Under the pieces are notes generated by a model. That model searched no databases, had not been told where the DNA came from, and saw only the letters and a list, made by a program, of their open reading frames with translations. Of a DNA stretch of 64,000 bases, positions 23,856-32,249 are shown in pieces. The DNA comes from Anaerozeibacter quisquiliarum (GTDB lineage: Bacteria; Bacillota; Clostridia; Christensenellales; Aristaeellaceae). Every line of letters starts with the position of its first letter. Positions within the stretch are counted from its first letter, which is position 1. Where the stretch lies: assembly GCA_051162045.1 (NCBI GenBank), contig JBISDI010000001.1, one strand, 5' to 3'. A program made the translations under genes and the position numbers.

Positions 23856-25628
23856 ATGAGGAAACTATGCTCTACCCTGTTGGTGCTCGCGCTGCTGTTG
23901 ACGGTGCTGGGCGCGCCGGCCGCGTTTGCGGCGGGCTATTCCGCCGGTACGTATACGGCGGCGGCGAAGGGCAACAACGGCGACGTGACCGTTAACGTGG
24001 TTGTGTCGGCGGACAAGATCGAATCGGTCCAAGTGACCGGGCATCAGGAAACGCCGGGCATCAGCGACAAACCCATTGCCGAGCTGCCCACCGCGATCGT
24101 GGCGGCGCAGGGCCTCGGCATCGACACGGTGTCGGGCGCGACCAACACGTCGCATGCAATCCTCGAGGCGGTCGCCGACTGCATGGCGCAGGCCGGGGCC
24201 GACGTGGAAGCGCTCAAGGCCGTAGGCTCCGCCCCGGCTGAAAAGGCCGCGGACGAGACGCTGACCGCGGACGTGATCGTGATCGGCGCGGGCGGCGCGG
24301 GCATGGCGGCGGCCGTGCAGGCCAACCAGGATGGCGCGAGCGTGATCGTCATCGAGAAGCAGGCGCAAATCGGCGGCAACACCATCCTGTCGGGCGGGGC
24401 GTTGAACGCGGTGGACGACCGCAGCGAGACCGCCATCCGCAACAACGACTCGGTCGAGTGGCACTACACGCAGACGATGAACGGCGGCGATAACAAGGGC
24501 GATCCGCTGCTGGTGCACACGCTGGTGCGCAATGCCTGGGCGGGCGTGACCTGGCTCAAGGAGCTCGGCATGGAGTTCATCCCGGACAAGATCTTCACCG
24601 TAACGGGCGGGATGTGGCCGCGCGCGCACAAGCCGGTCATGCCGGTGGGCACGGGCTTCTTCGACACCTATCAGAAATATGTGGACAGCCATGAGAACAT
24701 CGAAATTCGCCTGAACACCAAGGCCGACCGCCTGATTGTGGACGGCGGCAAGGTGGTGGGCGTCGTGGCGACCGGCGAGACCGGTAACGCGATTACGCTG
24801 AACGCCAACAAGGCGGTCGTGCTGGCAACCGGCGGCTTCGGACGCAATGTCGAGATGCGCATGCAGTACGACACCAAGTGGGGCAACCTGACCGAGGCCG
24901 TGCCCTCGACCAACCACGCGGGCGCGACCGGCGACGGCATTGGGATGGCGACCGAGGTGGGCGCGCAGCTGACCGGCATGGAATACATCCAGCTGCTGCC
25001 GCTCGGCGATCCCCAGAGCGGTTCGCTGTCGGGCAACATCGAGCACGACGTGGAACGCCGCATCTTCGTCAACAAGAACGGCGAGCGCTTCGTCAACGAG
25101 GGCGGACGCCGTGACGACATGACCGCCGCGCTGTTCGCGCAGCCGGATAGCTGGATGTGGATCGTGATGGACAGCGACTGCTACCCGACCGGCGACGAAA
25201 AGAACAACTTCAACGAATCGGTCAATCAGTTGATCTCCGAGGGCCGCGCGTTCAAGGGCGAGACGCTGAGCGACCTGGCTGCGGCCATCGACGTGCCCGC
25301 CGAGGCGCTGGAAAAGGCGGTCGCCGACTTCAACGAGCACGTGGCCTCGGGCAAGGAAGACGCGTTCGGCCGCACGCTGTACTCGACGCCGATCGACAAC
25401 GGCCCGTTCTACGCCGCGCCGCGCGTACCCACCGTGCACCACACGATGGGCGGCGTGAAGATCAACGTCAACGCCGAAGTGATTAACGAGGCGGGCGAAG
25501 TCATCGACGGCCTGTACGCCGCGGGCGAAGTGACCGGCGGTATCCATGGTGCAAACCGCCTGGGCGGCAACGCGCTGGCGGACATCCTGGTGTTCGGCCG
25601 CATCGCGGGGGCAAACGCTGCGAAGTAG
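23856..25628 (+). CDS. Exported FMN-binding/FAD-dependent fumarate-reductase-like flavoprotein
   Basis: Secreted flavoprotein of 590 residues. It has a Sec signal (1-25, ending AFA), an FMN-binding domain (about 28-110) with the flavinylation motif VSGATN (T96 would carry FMN), and then an FAD-dependent reductase with GAGGAG at 144-149. The Arg proton donor is in GRRDD (R419), the substrate-site His in HHTMGG (H528/H529) and Arg in GANRLGGN (R568). The position that is His in fumarate reductase (YIQAHP) is Leu here (YIQLLP, L381), so the acceptor is probably not fumarate but another unsaturated acid, as in urocanate reductase relatives. No ApbE flavin transferase or membrane electron donor is in the window. 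GAGGAGG precedes the ATG. Confidence 0.93.
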   Translation: MRKLCSTLLVLALLLTVLGAPAAFAAGYSAGTYTAAAKGNNGDVTVNVVVSADKIESVQVTGHQETPGISDKPIAELPTAIVAAQGLGIDTVSGATNTSHAILEAVADCMAQAGADVEALKAVGSAPAEKAADETLTADVIVIGAGGAGMAAAVQANQDGASVIVIEKQAQIGGNTILSGGALNAVDDRSETAIRNNDSVEWHYTQTMNGGDNKGDPLLVHTLVRNAWAGVTWLKELGMEFIPDKIFTVTGGMWPRAHKPVMPVGTGFFDTYQKYVDSHENIEIRLNTKADRLIVDGGKVVGVVATGETGNAITLNANKAVVLATGGFGRNVEMRMQYDTKWGNLTEAVPSTNHAGATGDGIGMATEVGAQLTGMEYIQLLPLGDPQSGSLSGNIEHDVERRIFVNKNGERFVNEGGRRDDMTAALFAQPDSWMWIVMDSDCYPTGDEKNNFNESVNQLISEGRAFKGETLSDLAAAIDVPAEALEKAVADFNEHVASGKEDAFGRTLYSTPIDNGPFYAAPRVPTVHHTMGGVKINVNAEVINEAGEVIDGLYAAGEVTGGIHGANRLGGNALADILVFGRIAGANAAK

Positions 25629-25844
25629 TCACACGAATCCGCCTGCGGGCGTATTCGTGTGAGAAGGAACGGGGGACGGCACCTGAAAATTCTGCGGAAC
25701 TTTCCGGGCGGTGCCGGGATCGGGTGTGCATTTTGTGCGCAAAATGCCGCCCGCCCCGCCGTACATGCCGCCGGTACGATTGAACATGGAGGGCTGCGGC
25801 CCTCCAAACCTCCCGAGCGGTAGGCGGCGAAGTAGTCACACGAA
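25620..25844. repeat. Hairpin-rich intergenic island bounded by an 18-bp direct repeat
   Basis: The sequence GCGAAGTAGTCACACGAA occurs at 25620-25637 (covering the last codons of the flavoprotein gene) and again at 25827-25844. Between the copies are four palindromes: TCACACGAAT/ATTCGTGTGA (25629-25662), CGGCACC/GGTGCCG (25677-25716) with an inner hairpin, GCATTTT/AAAATGC (25728-25747) and GGAGGGC/GCCCTCC (25788-25805). No coding sequence is seen. The layout suggests a duplicated gene end or a small palindromic (REP-like) insertion. Confidence 0.7.
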
Positions 25845-25892
25845 AAAAGCAAGGGGTCCTTTGAATCGCCGAGGGGATTCAAAGGACCCCTT
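25842..25892 (-). terminator. Terminator behind capG (bidirectional hairpin)
   Basis: A 17-bp perfect stem, AAGGGGTCCTTTGAATC with its complement, eight-base loop, followed on the minus strand by GCTTTTTTCG. It ends the capE-capF-capG unit and could also stop transcripts from the plus strand. Confidence 0.93.
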
Positions 25893-25895
25893 ACT

Positions 25896-27017
25896 TTATC
25901 TTTTCAGCCACACCGTCCGATCCACGATCTTCGCATAACTCTCGATGAGCTTTATTACCTTGACCGACACGTTCAAATCCGCGTAATCCCCCGGCATCGC
26001 GACCGGCTCATCCTTCATCGCGATCGCCAGCTCCACCGCGCGCTCAACCTCGTCGCGCTCGATCCCGCCGATCACTACCGTGCCCTTGTCCAGCACCTCG
26101 GGCCGCTCGGTCGACGTTCGGATCAGCACGCCCACGAAATGAAGCAGCGCGCTCTCCTCCGACAGCGTGCCGCTGTCCGACAGCACGCAGCGCGCCGACA
26201 TCTGCAAGCGGTTATAATCCAAAAACCCGAACGGCGTCAGGCTCCTGACCAACGGGTGAAACCGGAACCCCCGCGCCTCGATGAACTTGCGGCTGCGCGG
26301 GTGGGTCGAGTACACCACCGGCAACTGATACTTCTCGGCCATGAAGTTGATCGCGTTCATCAGCGACAGGAAGTTGTCCTCGATGTCGATGTTCTCCTCC
26401 CGGTGCGCCGACACCAGCAGATACCCGTCCTCCTTCAGCCCCAGCCGCGCAAGCACGTCGCTTTGCTCAATCCGCGCGCGGTGCGCCTGAATCACCTCGG
26501 CCATCGGCGAGCCGGTCACGAACACCGTCTTGCCGTCGATGCCCTCGGACAGCAGGTAGCGCCGCGCGTGCTCGGTGTAGGGCAGGTTGATGTCGGCGAT
26601 GTGATCCACGATCTTGCGGTTGACCATCTCCGATACGTTCCAGTCCCAGCAGCGGTTGCCGGCCTCCATGTGGAAGATCGGGATCTTGAGCCGCTTGGCC
26701 GAGATCGCCGACAGCGCCGAGTTGGTGTCGCCCAGCACCAGCAGCGCATCGGGCCGCAGCTTACGCATCAGAGCGTAGGAGCGCGCGATGATGTTGCCCA
26801 TCGTCTCCCCCAGGTCGCCCCCGGCGCAATCCAGATACCGGTCCGGCGCGCGCAGGTTCAGTTCGTCGAAGAACACCTGGTTCAGCGCGTGGTCCCAGTT
26901 CTGACCCGTGTGCACCAGGGTGTGGTCGAAGTAGCGGTCGGCCTTTTGGAGCACCGACGACAGGCGGATGATCTCGGGCCGGGTGCCCAGCACCGTCATC
27001 AACTTGAGCTTTGACAT
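25896..27017 (-). CDS. capG: UDP-N-acetyl sugar 2-epimerase of the UDP-FucNAc pathway
   Basis: WecB-type 2-epimerase of 373 residues; its size and neighbours match Cap5G/Cap8G, which performs the last step from the UDP-N-acetyl-L-pneumosamine stage to UDP-N-acetyl-L-fucosamine. Family landmarks are VLGTRPEIIRLSSV, the VHTGQNWD stretch, LVLGDTNSALSA, FHMEAGNRCWD, VSAHREENID and SDSGTLSEES. The ATG at 27017 follows the capF stop by one base. It is the last gene of the unit, with a strong terminator just behind it. Confidence 0.92.
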   Translation of the reverse strand: MSKLKLMTVLGTRPEIIRLSSVLQKADRYFDHTLVHTGQNWDHALNQVFFDELNLRAPDRYLDCAGGDLGETMGNIIARSYALMRKLRPDALLVLGDTNSALSAISAKRLKIPIFHMEAGNRCWDWNVSEMVNRKIVDHIADINLPYTEHARRYLLSEGIDGKTVFVTGSPMAEVIQAHRARIEQSDVLARLGLKEDGYLLVSAHREENIDIEDNFLSLMNAINFMAEKYQLPVVYSTHPRSRKFIEARGFRFHPLVRSLTPFGFLDYNRLQMSARCVLSDSGTLSEESALLHFVGVLIRTSTERPEVLDKGTVVIGGIERDEVERAVELAIAMKDEPVAMPGDYADLNVSVKVIKLIESYAKIVDRTVWLKR

Positions 27018-27018
27018 G

Positions 27019-28122
27019 CTATACCTCCAGCGCGCAGGTGTCGGGGTTTTGCGGGTCGAAGCACTCGCTCGCCCACATCACCGTCACCATGTCGCCCGCG
27101 CCCCTATTCTCGATGTTGTGGGTGAAGCCCGGCGGGATGTCCACCACCTCGGGCGCGTCGCCGCGCACATGGTACTCATCCACCGTATCCTCATCCACCT
27201 GCCGCAGCCGGATCACGCCCTCGCCCCACACGACCAGAAATTTTTCGTGCTTGGTGTGGTGGAAGTGGTTGCCCTTGACGATGCCGGGCTTTGATACGTT
27301 GATCGACACCTGCCCGCGCTCCCCGGTGCGCGCGAACTCGGTGAACGAGCCGCGCGCGTCGCGGTGCGCGGTCAGCGAATAGGCGCGCGCCCCCGCGGGC
27401 AGGTAGCTCAAGTAGGTGGCGTGCAGCTTGCGCGTGAACGGGTCGCCCATGTCGGGCAGCTCAAGCGTCGTGCGCGACGCGCGGAAGCCGCGCAGCAGCG
27501 CGACGATCCGCCCGAGCGTCGCGCGATGCACGGGCGCAACCGCCCGCTCGGGCGAGGGATGGCCCCCAATCGCATGCACGATCTCGGCCACCACGTCGTC
27601 GATGTAGACGAGGCTGAGCTCAGTCGCCGGATCGGTGACCGTTACGGCCAGATCGCGCGCGATGTTGTGGCAGAACGTGGCCACGGCGCTGTTGTAGTTG
27701 GGGCGGCACAGCTTGCCGAACACATTGGGCAGCCGGTAGATCAGCGCCTGCGCGCCGGTACGCGCCCCGTGCTCGCGCAGCCGCGCCTCGGCCGCGCGCT
27801 TGCTGCGCCCGTAGGGGTTGTCGAGTTCCGCCTGGGTCGACGAGGTCATCAGGATCGGCGCGCGGTTGCCCGCCTTCTCGAGCGCCGCGCACAGCTCCTC
27901 GGTGAACCCCAGATTGCCCGTCTCATACTCGGAGGCGTCCCTCGGCCGATTGACCCCGGCCAGGTGCACCACGAAGTCGCAGTCGCCGGCCAGCCGCGCA
28001 AGCGCTCCCGGCGCGGCGTCCGTGTCGTAGGGCAGCGGCTCGATCTCACGGTGCTGATGCCGCAGCGTCATCAGCAAATTCCGCCCGATAAAGCCGCCGG
28101 CCCCGGTCACGAGCACCTTCAC
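27019..28122 (-). CDS. capF: Bifunctional UDP-sugar reductase/cupin of the UDP-FucNAc pathway
   Basis: Protein of 367 residues with an N-terminal short-chain dehydrogenase domain (VTGAGGFIGRN at 5-15, catalytic YGRSK region) and a C-terminal cupin (about 255-367) with the metal site GNHFHHTKHEKFLVVWG and PPGFTHNIEN. This two-domain order is diagnostic for CapF. The cupin epimerises at C3 and the SDR reduces C4 of the product made by CapE. The GTG start overlaps the capE stop by four bases (GTGA). Confidence 0.94.
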   Translation of the reverse strand: MKVLVTGAGGFIGRNLLMTLRHQHREIEPLPYDTDAAPGALARLAGDCDFVVHLAGVNRPRDASEYETGNLGFTEELCAALEKAGNRAPILMTSSTQAELDNPYGRSKRAAEARLREHGARTGAQALIYRLPNVFGKLCRPNYNSAVATFCHNIARDLAVTVTDPATELSLVYIDDVVAEIVHAIGGHPSPERAVAPVHRATLGRIVALLRGFRASRTTLELPDMGDPFTRKLHATYLSYLPAGARAYSLTAHRDARGSFTEFARTGERGQVSINVSKPGIVKGNHFHHTKHEKFLVVWGEGVIRLRQVDEDTVDEYHVRGDAPEVVDIPPGFTHNIENRGAGDMVTVMWASECFDPQNPDTCALEV

Positions 28123-29141
28123 AGCGCGTCACCCGCCTTCCCCGCGAGCGTGTCGCGGATGTAGGAAAGCCCAAGCAGTTTCTGCTTTACCTCCTCGACG
28201 CTCAAAATTGTGGTGTTGCTCGAGTTGAACTCGCCGATCTCGGAAAGCTTCTTGTCGCCCTCGATGAAGTACTTGTCGTAGTTCAGGTCGCGGTTGTCGG
28301 CGGGTACGCGGTAGAAGTCGCCCAAGTCCTGCGCGCGCGCGCATTCTTCCTTGGTGAGCAGTGTTTCGTGCAGCTTCTCGCCGTGGCGGATGCCGATCAC
28401 CCGGCGCTCGTGTTCGGGGGCGAACAGTTCGCATACCGCCCTCGCCAGCGTGTCGATCGTGCAGGCGGGCGCTTTCTGCACCAAAATGTCGCCCGGCCGC
28501 GCGTTTTGAAACGCGAACAGCACCAGCTCCACCGCTTCGTCGAGGCTCATCAAAAAGCGCGTCATCGTCGGGTCGGTCAGCGTGATCGGCTTGCCCGCGC
28601 GAATCTGCTCGATAAACAGCGGGATCACCGAGCCGCGCGAGCACATGACATTGCCGTAGCGGGTACAGCAAATCGTGGTATCCCCCGCCGCGCGCGCGCG
28701 CGCCACGGCCACCTTCTCCATCATGGCCTTCGAGGTGCCCATCGCGTTGACCGGGTAGGCCGCCTTGTCGGTGGACAGGCAGATCACCTTCCTGACGCCG
28801 GCCTCGACCGCGGCCCCAAGCACATTGTCGGTGCCGATGACATTGGTCTTGACCGCCTCGAGCGGGAAGAACTCGCAGGAGGGCACCTGCTTGAGCGCCG
28901 CGGCGTGGAACACGTAGTCGACGCCGTGCATCGCGGCGGCGAGGCCCACCGGGTCGCGCACGTCGCCGATGTAGTAGCGCACCTTGTCGCCGCCGTAGAC
29001 GCGGCGCATGTCGTCCTGCTTCTTCTCGTCGCGCGAGAAAATGCGAATCTGCGCGATGTCGCCTTCGTAAAATCTGCGCAGCACCGCGCCGCCAAACGAG
29101 CCGGTGCCGCCGGTAATCAGCAGCGTCTTGCCTTTGAGCAT
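28119..29141 (-). CDS. capE: UDP-GlcNAc 4,6-dehydratase/5-epimerase
   Basis: Extended SDR enzyme of 340 residues that starts the UDP-L-FucNAc branch from UDP-GlcNAc. The nucleotide site is TGGTGSFG (10-17). The catalytic stretch is LSTDKAAYPVNAMGTSK, with Met (M134) in place of the usual SDR tyrosine and K138; this Met-x-x-x-Lys form is typical for CapE/PseB-type inverting dehydratases. GGGAG lies upstream of the ATG at 29141 and a separate promoter (GTGACA-17-TATGAT) starts the unit. Confidence 0.94.
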   Translation of the reverse strand: MLKGKTLLITGGTGSFGGAVLRRFYEGDIAQIRIFSRDEKKQDDMRRVYGGDKVRYYIGDVRDPVGLAAAMHGVDYVFHAAALKQVPSCEFFPLEAVKTNVIGTDNVLGAAVEAGVRKVICLSTDKAAYPVNAMGTSKAMMEKVAVARARAAGDTTICCTRYGNVMCSRGSVIPLFIEQIRAGKPITLTDPTMTRFLMSLDEAVELVLFAFQNARPGDILVQKAPACTIDTLARAVCELFAPEHERRVIGIRHGEKLHETLLTKEECARAQDLGDFYRVPADNRDLNYDKYFIEGDKKLSEIGEFNSSNTTILSVEEVKQKLLGLSYIRDTLAGKAGDAL

Positions 29142-29182
29142 GGTCTTTTCACTCCCTGCGTATGCCAGTTGAATCGCCCTCT

Positions 29183-29211
29183 ATCATACCACTCATCGCC
29201 GCGTTTGTCAC
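29183..29211 (-). promoter_or_regulatory. Promoter of capE-capF-capG
   Basis: GTGACA (29211-29206), 17 bases, TATGAT (29188-29183) on the minus strand, within the region shared with the divergent unknown secreted protein. Confidence 0.65.
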
Positions 29212-29263
29212 GCGGCGGTTTAAGCCTTGCCCGGCGCCCCCATGTACGGGCTTCAATTCGTGC

Positions 29264-29292
29264 TTGTAACTTCCGCATGGATTTGGTACAAT
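29264..29292 (+). promoter_or_regulatory. Promoter of the unknown secreted protein gene
   Basis: TTGTAA (29264-29269), 17 bases, TACAAT (29287-29292), about 48 bases before the start codon. Confidence 0.7.
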
Positions 29293-29339
29293 CGGAACAT
29301 CCTGTTATGGCTATGAAGCAAATCAACAAAGGAGTGTAG

Positions 29340-30677
29340 ATGATGAAGAAACGGCTGATCCTGTTGATCGCGGTATGCCTGTCGATCATGCCCATGGCGG
29401 CGCTTGCCGAGCCTGCCGCGCAGCGCGTGACGCTCACGGTCAGGGACCCCTACCTCCAGGTGGGTACGCCCGGCGAAGCCAAGCCGACCAATGTGGTGGA
29501 CCTGACCGGGCTGTCGCTCTCGTTCGAGGGCAGCATAGAAGATGAAATCCTTTCAGCGCTCATCACGCTGTCGGCAGGCGGCGCGCCGGCCGCGCAGGCG
29601 CTTATGCAATTGGGCGGCGCCGGGCTGACCGCCGCGCTGTCGGGCATGGAGCACGCGGCGTATGTGCCGATGGAGTCGCTGGCCGAGCAGTTCCCCGGCT
29701 TCCCGGGCGCGGGCGACCCGCTCGACGCGTTGCTCAAGGCGGCGGAAGGCGTAGAGATCGTGGACGAGGGGCTGGTAGAGGCCGAGTTCTACGGCGGCGG
29801 CCGGCTGGCGGCCCACAAGCAGAGCTTCACGCTGACCGACGCGCAGCTGCGCGCGCTGATCGAGGCGATGGACATGGGCCTGCCGGTCGACGACATGCCG
29901 CGCATCTGCGTGACCGGCGCGCTCTACGGCGACGACGGCGGGGAGCACCTGCGCGTCGAGTACAACTACCACATCGAGGACGTGGTCACAAAGAACGGCG
30001 AAGAAGCGGTCAAGGCGCTGGACATCCCGGTGACGGTGACGGCCTACCTGCCCGGCGACGCGCTGTACGCGGCGATTCAGGCGGATGCGACCGAGGGCAC
30101 CCGTCTGGTCGGCAACCTGATGGCGACGCCTTCCGCGGCGATGCCGGAGTTGCTCGACATCTTCGGCGAGCTGACGGTCTATGAGGACGACGACGAGGTG
30201 GAGGGCCAAGTTGAGCTGATCGGCTGGCCTGCCGAGACCTCCGCCGGCACCGAATACACGCTGTCGCTGAATGTCCACGATGGCGATGAGGGCGACGCCG
30301 TAGTGGCGCTGAACGCGCACGCGCTCATCGGCCCGCAGGCCGTGGCCTATTCGTTCGGCGTGGACCCGGGCGAGGGCGAGCACCTGATGCTGCGCTACGA
30401 CGCGGACGTGGTCGAAAATGGGCTGAACGGCACGCTGTCGTTCGACTTTCTCGATCGCTCCAGCGCCCTGTTCGCCCGCGTCGGCATCGACTGCGCCACC
30501 TCCGGCGAGCCGGTTTCGGTCGATCTCGGCGGCTATACGCCGATCGACGTGACCCAACTGACCGAGGAACAGGGCGAGCTGCTGGCGGACGAGGCGCAGG
30601 CTACCGCGATGCGGGTGGTGGGCGCGCTGATGCAGATTCCGGGCGTGCAGGCGCTGTTCGTAGGCCGTATCTTCTAA
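29340..30677 (+). CDS. Secreted protein of unknown function
   Basis: Unrecognised exported protein of 445 residues. The signal peptide is residues 1-23 (ending AALA before EPAAQR), without a lipobox. The mature part is acidic and beta-rich, with a Leu/Ala/Gly-rich segment (about 60-130) containing MEHAAYVPMESLAEQFPGFPG. The later part alternates strands such as VTVTAYLPGDALYAAI and YTLSLNVHDGDEGDAVVALN. The run of paired strands faintly recalls lipoprotein-carrier or beta-sandwich secretion proteins, but I cannot place it. ATG occurs at 29340 and 29343; AAAGGAG spacing is five and eight bases respectively, so 29343 is equally possible. It diverges from the cap genes. Confidence 0.82.
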   Translation: MMKKRLILLIAVCLSIMPMAALAEPAAQRVTLTVRDPYLQVGTPGEAKPTNVVDLTGLSLSFEGSIEDEILSALITLSAGGAPAAQALMQLGGAGLTAALSGMEHAAYVPMESLAEQFPGFPGAGDPLDALLKAAEGVEIVDEGLVEAEFYGGGRLAAHKQSFTLTDAQLRALIEAMDMGLPVDDMPRICVTGALYGDDGGEHLRVEYNYHIEDVVTKNGEEAVKALDIPVTVTAYLPGDALYAAIQADATEGTRLVGNLMATPSAAMPELLDIFGELTVYEDDDEVEGQVELIGWPAETSAGTEYTLSLNVHDGDEGDAVVALNAHALIGPQAVAYSFGVDPGEGEHLMLRYDADVVENGLNGTLSFDFLDRSSALFARVGIDCATSGEPVSVDLGGYTPIDVTQLTEEQGELLADEAQATAMRVVGALMQIPGVQALFVGRIF

Positions 30678-30683
30678 CCCAAA

Positions 30684-30726
30684 GCCCAACCATGTCCGCG
30701 TTCATGATCGGGATTGGTATAAATGC
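30684..30726 (-). repeat. Left copy of a 43-bp imperfect repeat flanking patB
   Basis: The reverse complement of this stretch matches 32020-32062 at 30 of 43 positions, including the block ATCATGAACGC and CCAATC. It overlaps the only possible patB promoter region (TATAAA at 30717-30722). It may be an operator, a small palindromic repeat or the end of a lost element. Confidence 0.5.
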
Positions 30727-30742
30727 ACAAGGAGCACAGACG

Positions 30743-31915
30743 ATGTACGATTTTGACACGCTGATCGACCGCACGGGCACGGGCGCGTGCAAGTGGGAGC
30801 GCCGCTCGGAAGCGGAAAAAGACGACGGAATCCTGGCGATGTCGGTGGCCGATATGGAACTGCCGGCCCCGCCCGCGGTGCGCGAGGCGCTTGTTCGCGC
30901 GGCCGAGCACGGCATCTACGGCTACACCGATCCAACCGACGCGTACTTCGACGCGGTGGCCGGCTGGATGCACAAGCGCCACGGGGTTTCTCTGACCGCG
31001 CGCGACATCGTGCCGGTCAGCGGCGTGGTGCCCGCGATCTCGGTCGCCATCCGCGCGTTCAGCCTGCCCGGCGACGGGGTGATCGTCCAGCCGCCGGTGT
31101 ACCGTCCGTTTTATTCGTGCGTGACGCGTAATGGCCGGCAGCTCGAGCGTTGCCCGCTTTTGCTGACCGCGGACGGCTACCGGATGGACTTCGAGGCGCT
31201 CGAGCGCGCGGCGCGCAAGCCCACGACCCGCCTGATGCTGCTGTGCTCGCCGCACAATCCGGTGGGGCGGGTGTGGACCGACCAGGAGCTCAATCGCGTG
31301 CTGGCGATTTGCCGGGCGAACGACGTATTGGTGCTGGCCGACGAGATCCACGCCGACCTCACCATGACGGCCAGGCACCTGTCGTTTTCAAAGCTCAACG
31401 CCCAGGCGCGCGTTGCTTCGGTTACCTTCGTCGCGCCCAGCAAGACCTTCAACATCCCGGGGCTGCAGTGCGCGAGCGCGCTGATCTACGATGAGCGGCT
31501 GCGCGAGCGCTTCAAATACCAGGCCCACGTCGACGGCTTCGACAACATCCCCTACTTCGGGCGCGCGGGCGCGATCGCGGCCTACACCGGCGGCGAGGAA
31601 TGGCTTACAGCGGCGATCGAATACATCAAGGGCAACTACGAACTGCTCGGGGATTTCCTCGACAAGCACCTGCCGCAGGCGCGGCTGCTGCCGATGGAGG
31701 GCACCTATCTGGCCTGGATCGACTTCCGGTGGACGGGCATGGACGCCCCGGCGCTCGAGCGCTTCATGCGGGACGACGCGCGCCTGATCCTGAGCGAGGG
31801 CTACACCTTCGGCGAGGAGGGCGCGGGGTTCGAGCGGATCAACCTGGCGTTGCCGCGCGCGCAGCTTAAGCGCGCGCTGACCCGCCTGGCCGACGCCTGG
31901 GACGCGCGGAAATGA
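30743..31915 (+). CDS. patB: PatB/MalY-type PLP C-S beta-lyase or aminotransferase
   Basis: Fold-type I PLP enzyme of 390 residues. It begins YDFDTLIDRTGTGACKWE, characteristic of the PatB/MalY cystathionine beta-lyase group. The PLP lysine is K234 in APSKTFNIPG, the SPHNPVGRVWT and LADEIHADL motifs bind the cofactor, and the C-terminal INLALPRAQL stretch contains the carboxylate-binding region. Likely activity is cleavage of cystathionine or related S-conjugates to thiol, pyruvate and ammonia in methionine metabolism; aminotransferase activity is possible. A start 17 codons upstream is in frame but lacks a ribosome site; ATG at 30743 has GGAG at eight bases. Confidence 0.9.
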   Translation: MYDFDTLIDRTGTGACKWERRSEAEKDDGILAMSVADMELPAPPAVREALVRAAEHGIYGYTDPTDAYFDAVAGWMHKRHGVSLTARDIVPVSGVVPAISVAIRAFSLPGDGVIVQPPVYRPFYSCVTRNGRQLERCPLLLTADGYRMDFEALERAARKPTTRLMLLCSPHNPVGRVWTDQELNRVLAICRANDVLVLADEIHADLTMTARHLSFSKLNAQARVASVTFVAPSKTFNIPGLQCASALIYDERLRERFKYQAHVDGFDNIPYFGRAGAIAAYTGGEEWLTAAIEYIKGNYELLGDFLDKHLPQARLLPMEGTYLAWIDFRWTGMDAPALERFMRDDARLILSEGYTFGEEGAGFERINLALPRAQLKRALTRLADAWDARK

Positions 31916-31920
31916 AGGAT

Positions 31921-31954
31921 GGGGCTGTGGCGCCGAGCAAGGCGCCGCGGCCCC
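31921..31954 (+). terminator. Terminator-like hairpin behind patB
   Basis: GGGGCTGTGGCGCC pairs with GGCGCCGCGGCCCC (two non-Watson-Crick positions) around GAGCAA and is followed by CTTTGT. The T-run is weak. The stretch 31916-32249 has no gene; it holds this hairpin, the repeat at 32020-32062 and the palindrome at 32169-32206. Confidence 0.6.
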
Positions 31955-32019
31955 CTTTGTATGCTTGCGCATGGAATGTGCCGTGCGCGGCGAAAGGATG
32001 CGCAGTCGATGATCGCTTC

Positions 32020-32062
32020 GCTTTCATGCCAATCGGAATCATGAACGCTCGAATGGTTCCGG
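32020..32062 (+). repeat. Right copy of the 43-bp imperfect repeat flanking patB
   Basis: Near-inverted copy of 30684-30726. It is itself palindromic at its core ends: CCAATCGGAA faces TTCCGGTTGG with one mismatch. Together the two copies enclose patB in inverted orientation. Confidence 0.5.
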
Positions 32063-32168
32063 TTGGTATCGCCGCCCCGCCCGCGGCCACGCTCCAAAGC
32101 GGGGAATGGGAAGGATCGTCCAACAGACGCAGGCCCGGTTTCGCGAAACGGGGACGGACCCGTCCTGA

Positions 32169-32206
32169 AATATGGCGGCGCTGCCTGTCGGCAGCGCCGC
32201 CATATT
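32169..32206. repeat. 17-bp perfect palindrome between convergent patB and lplA
   Basis: AATATGGCGGCGCTGCC and its exact complement flank a TGTC loop. Neither strand has a T-run directly behind it. A smaller GGACGG/CCGTCC palindrome sits just before it (32153-32166). It probably blocks converging transcription, or it is a REP-like element. Confidence 0.75.
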
Positions 32207-32249
32207 CCAGAACATCGGGAACGCCGCGGCGGGGAGCAACCACCCCGAC

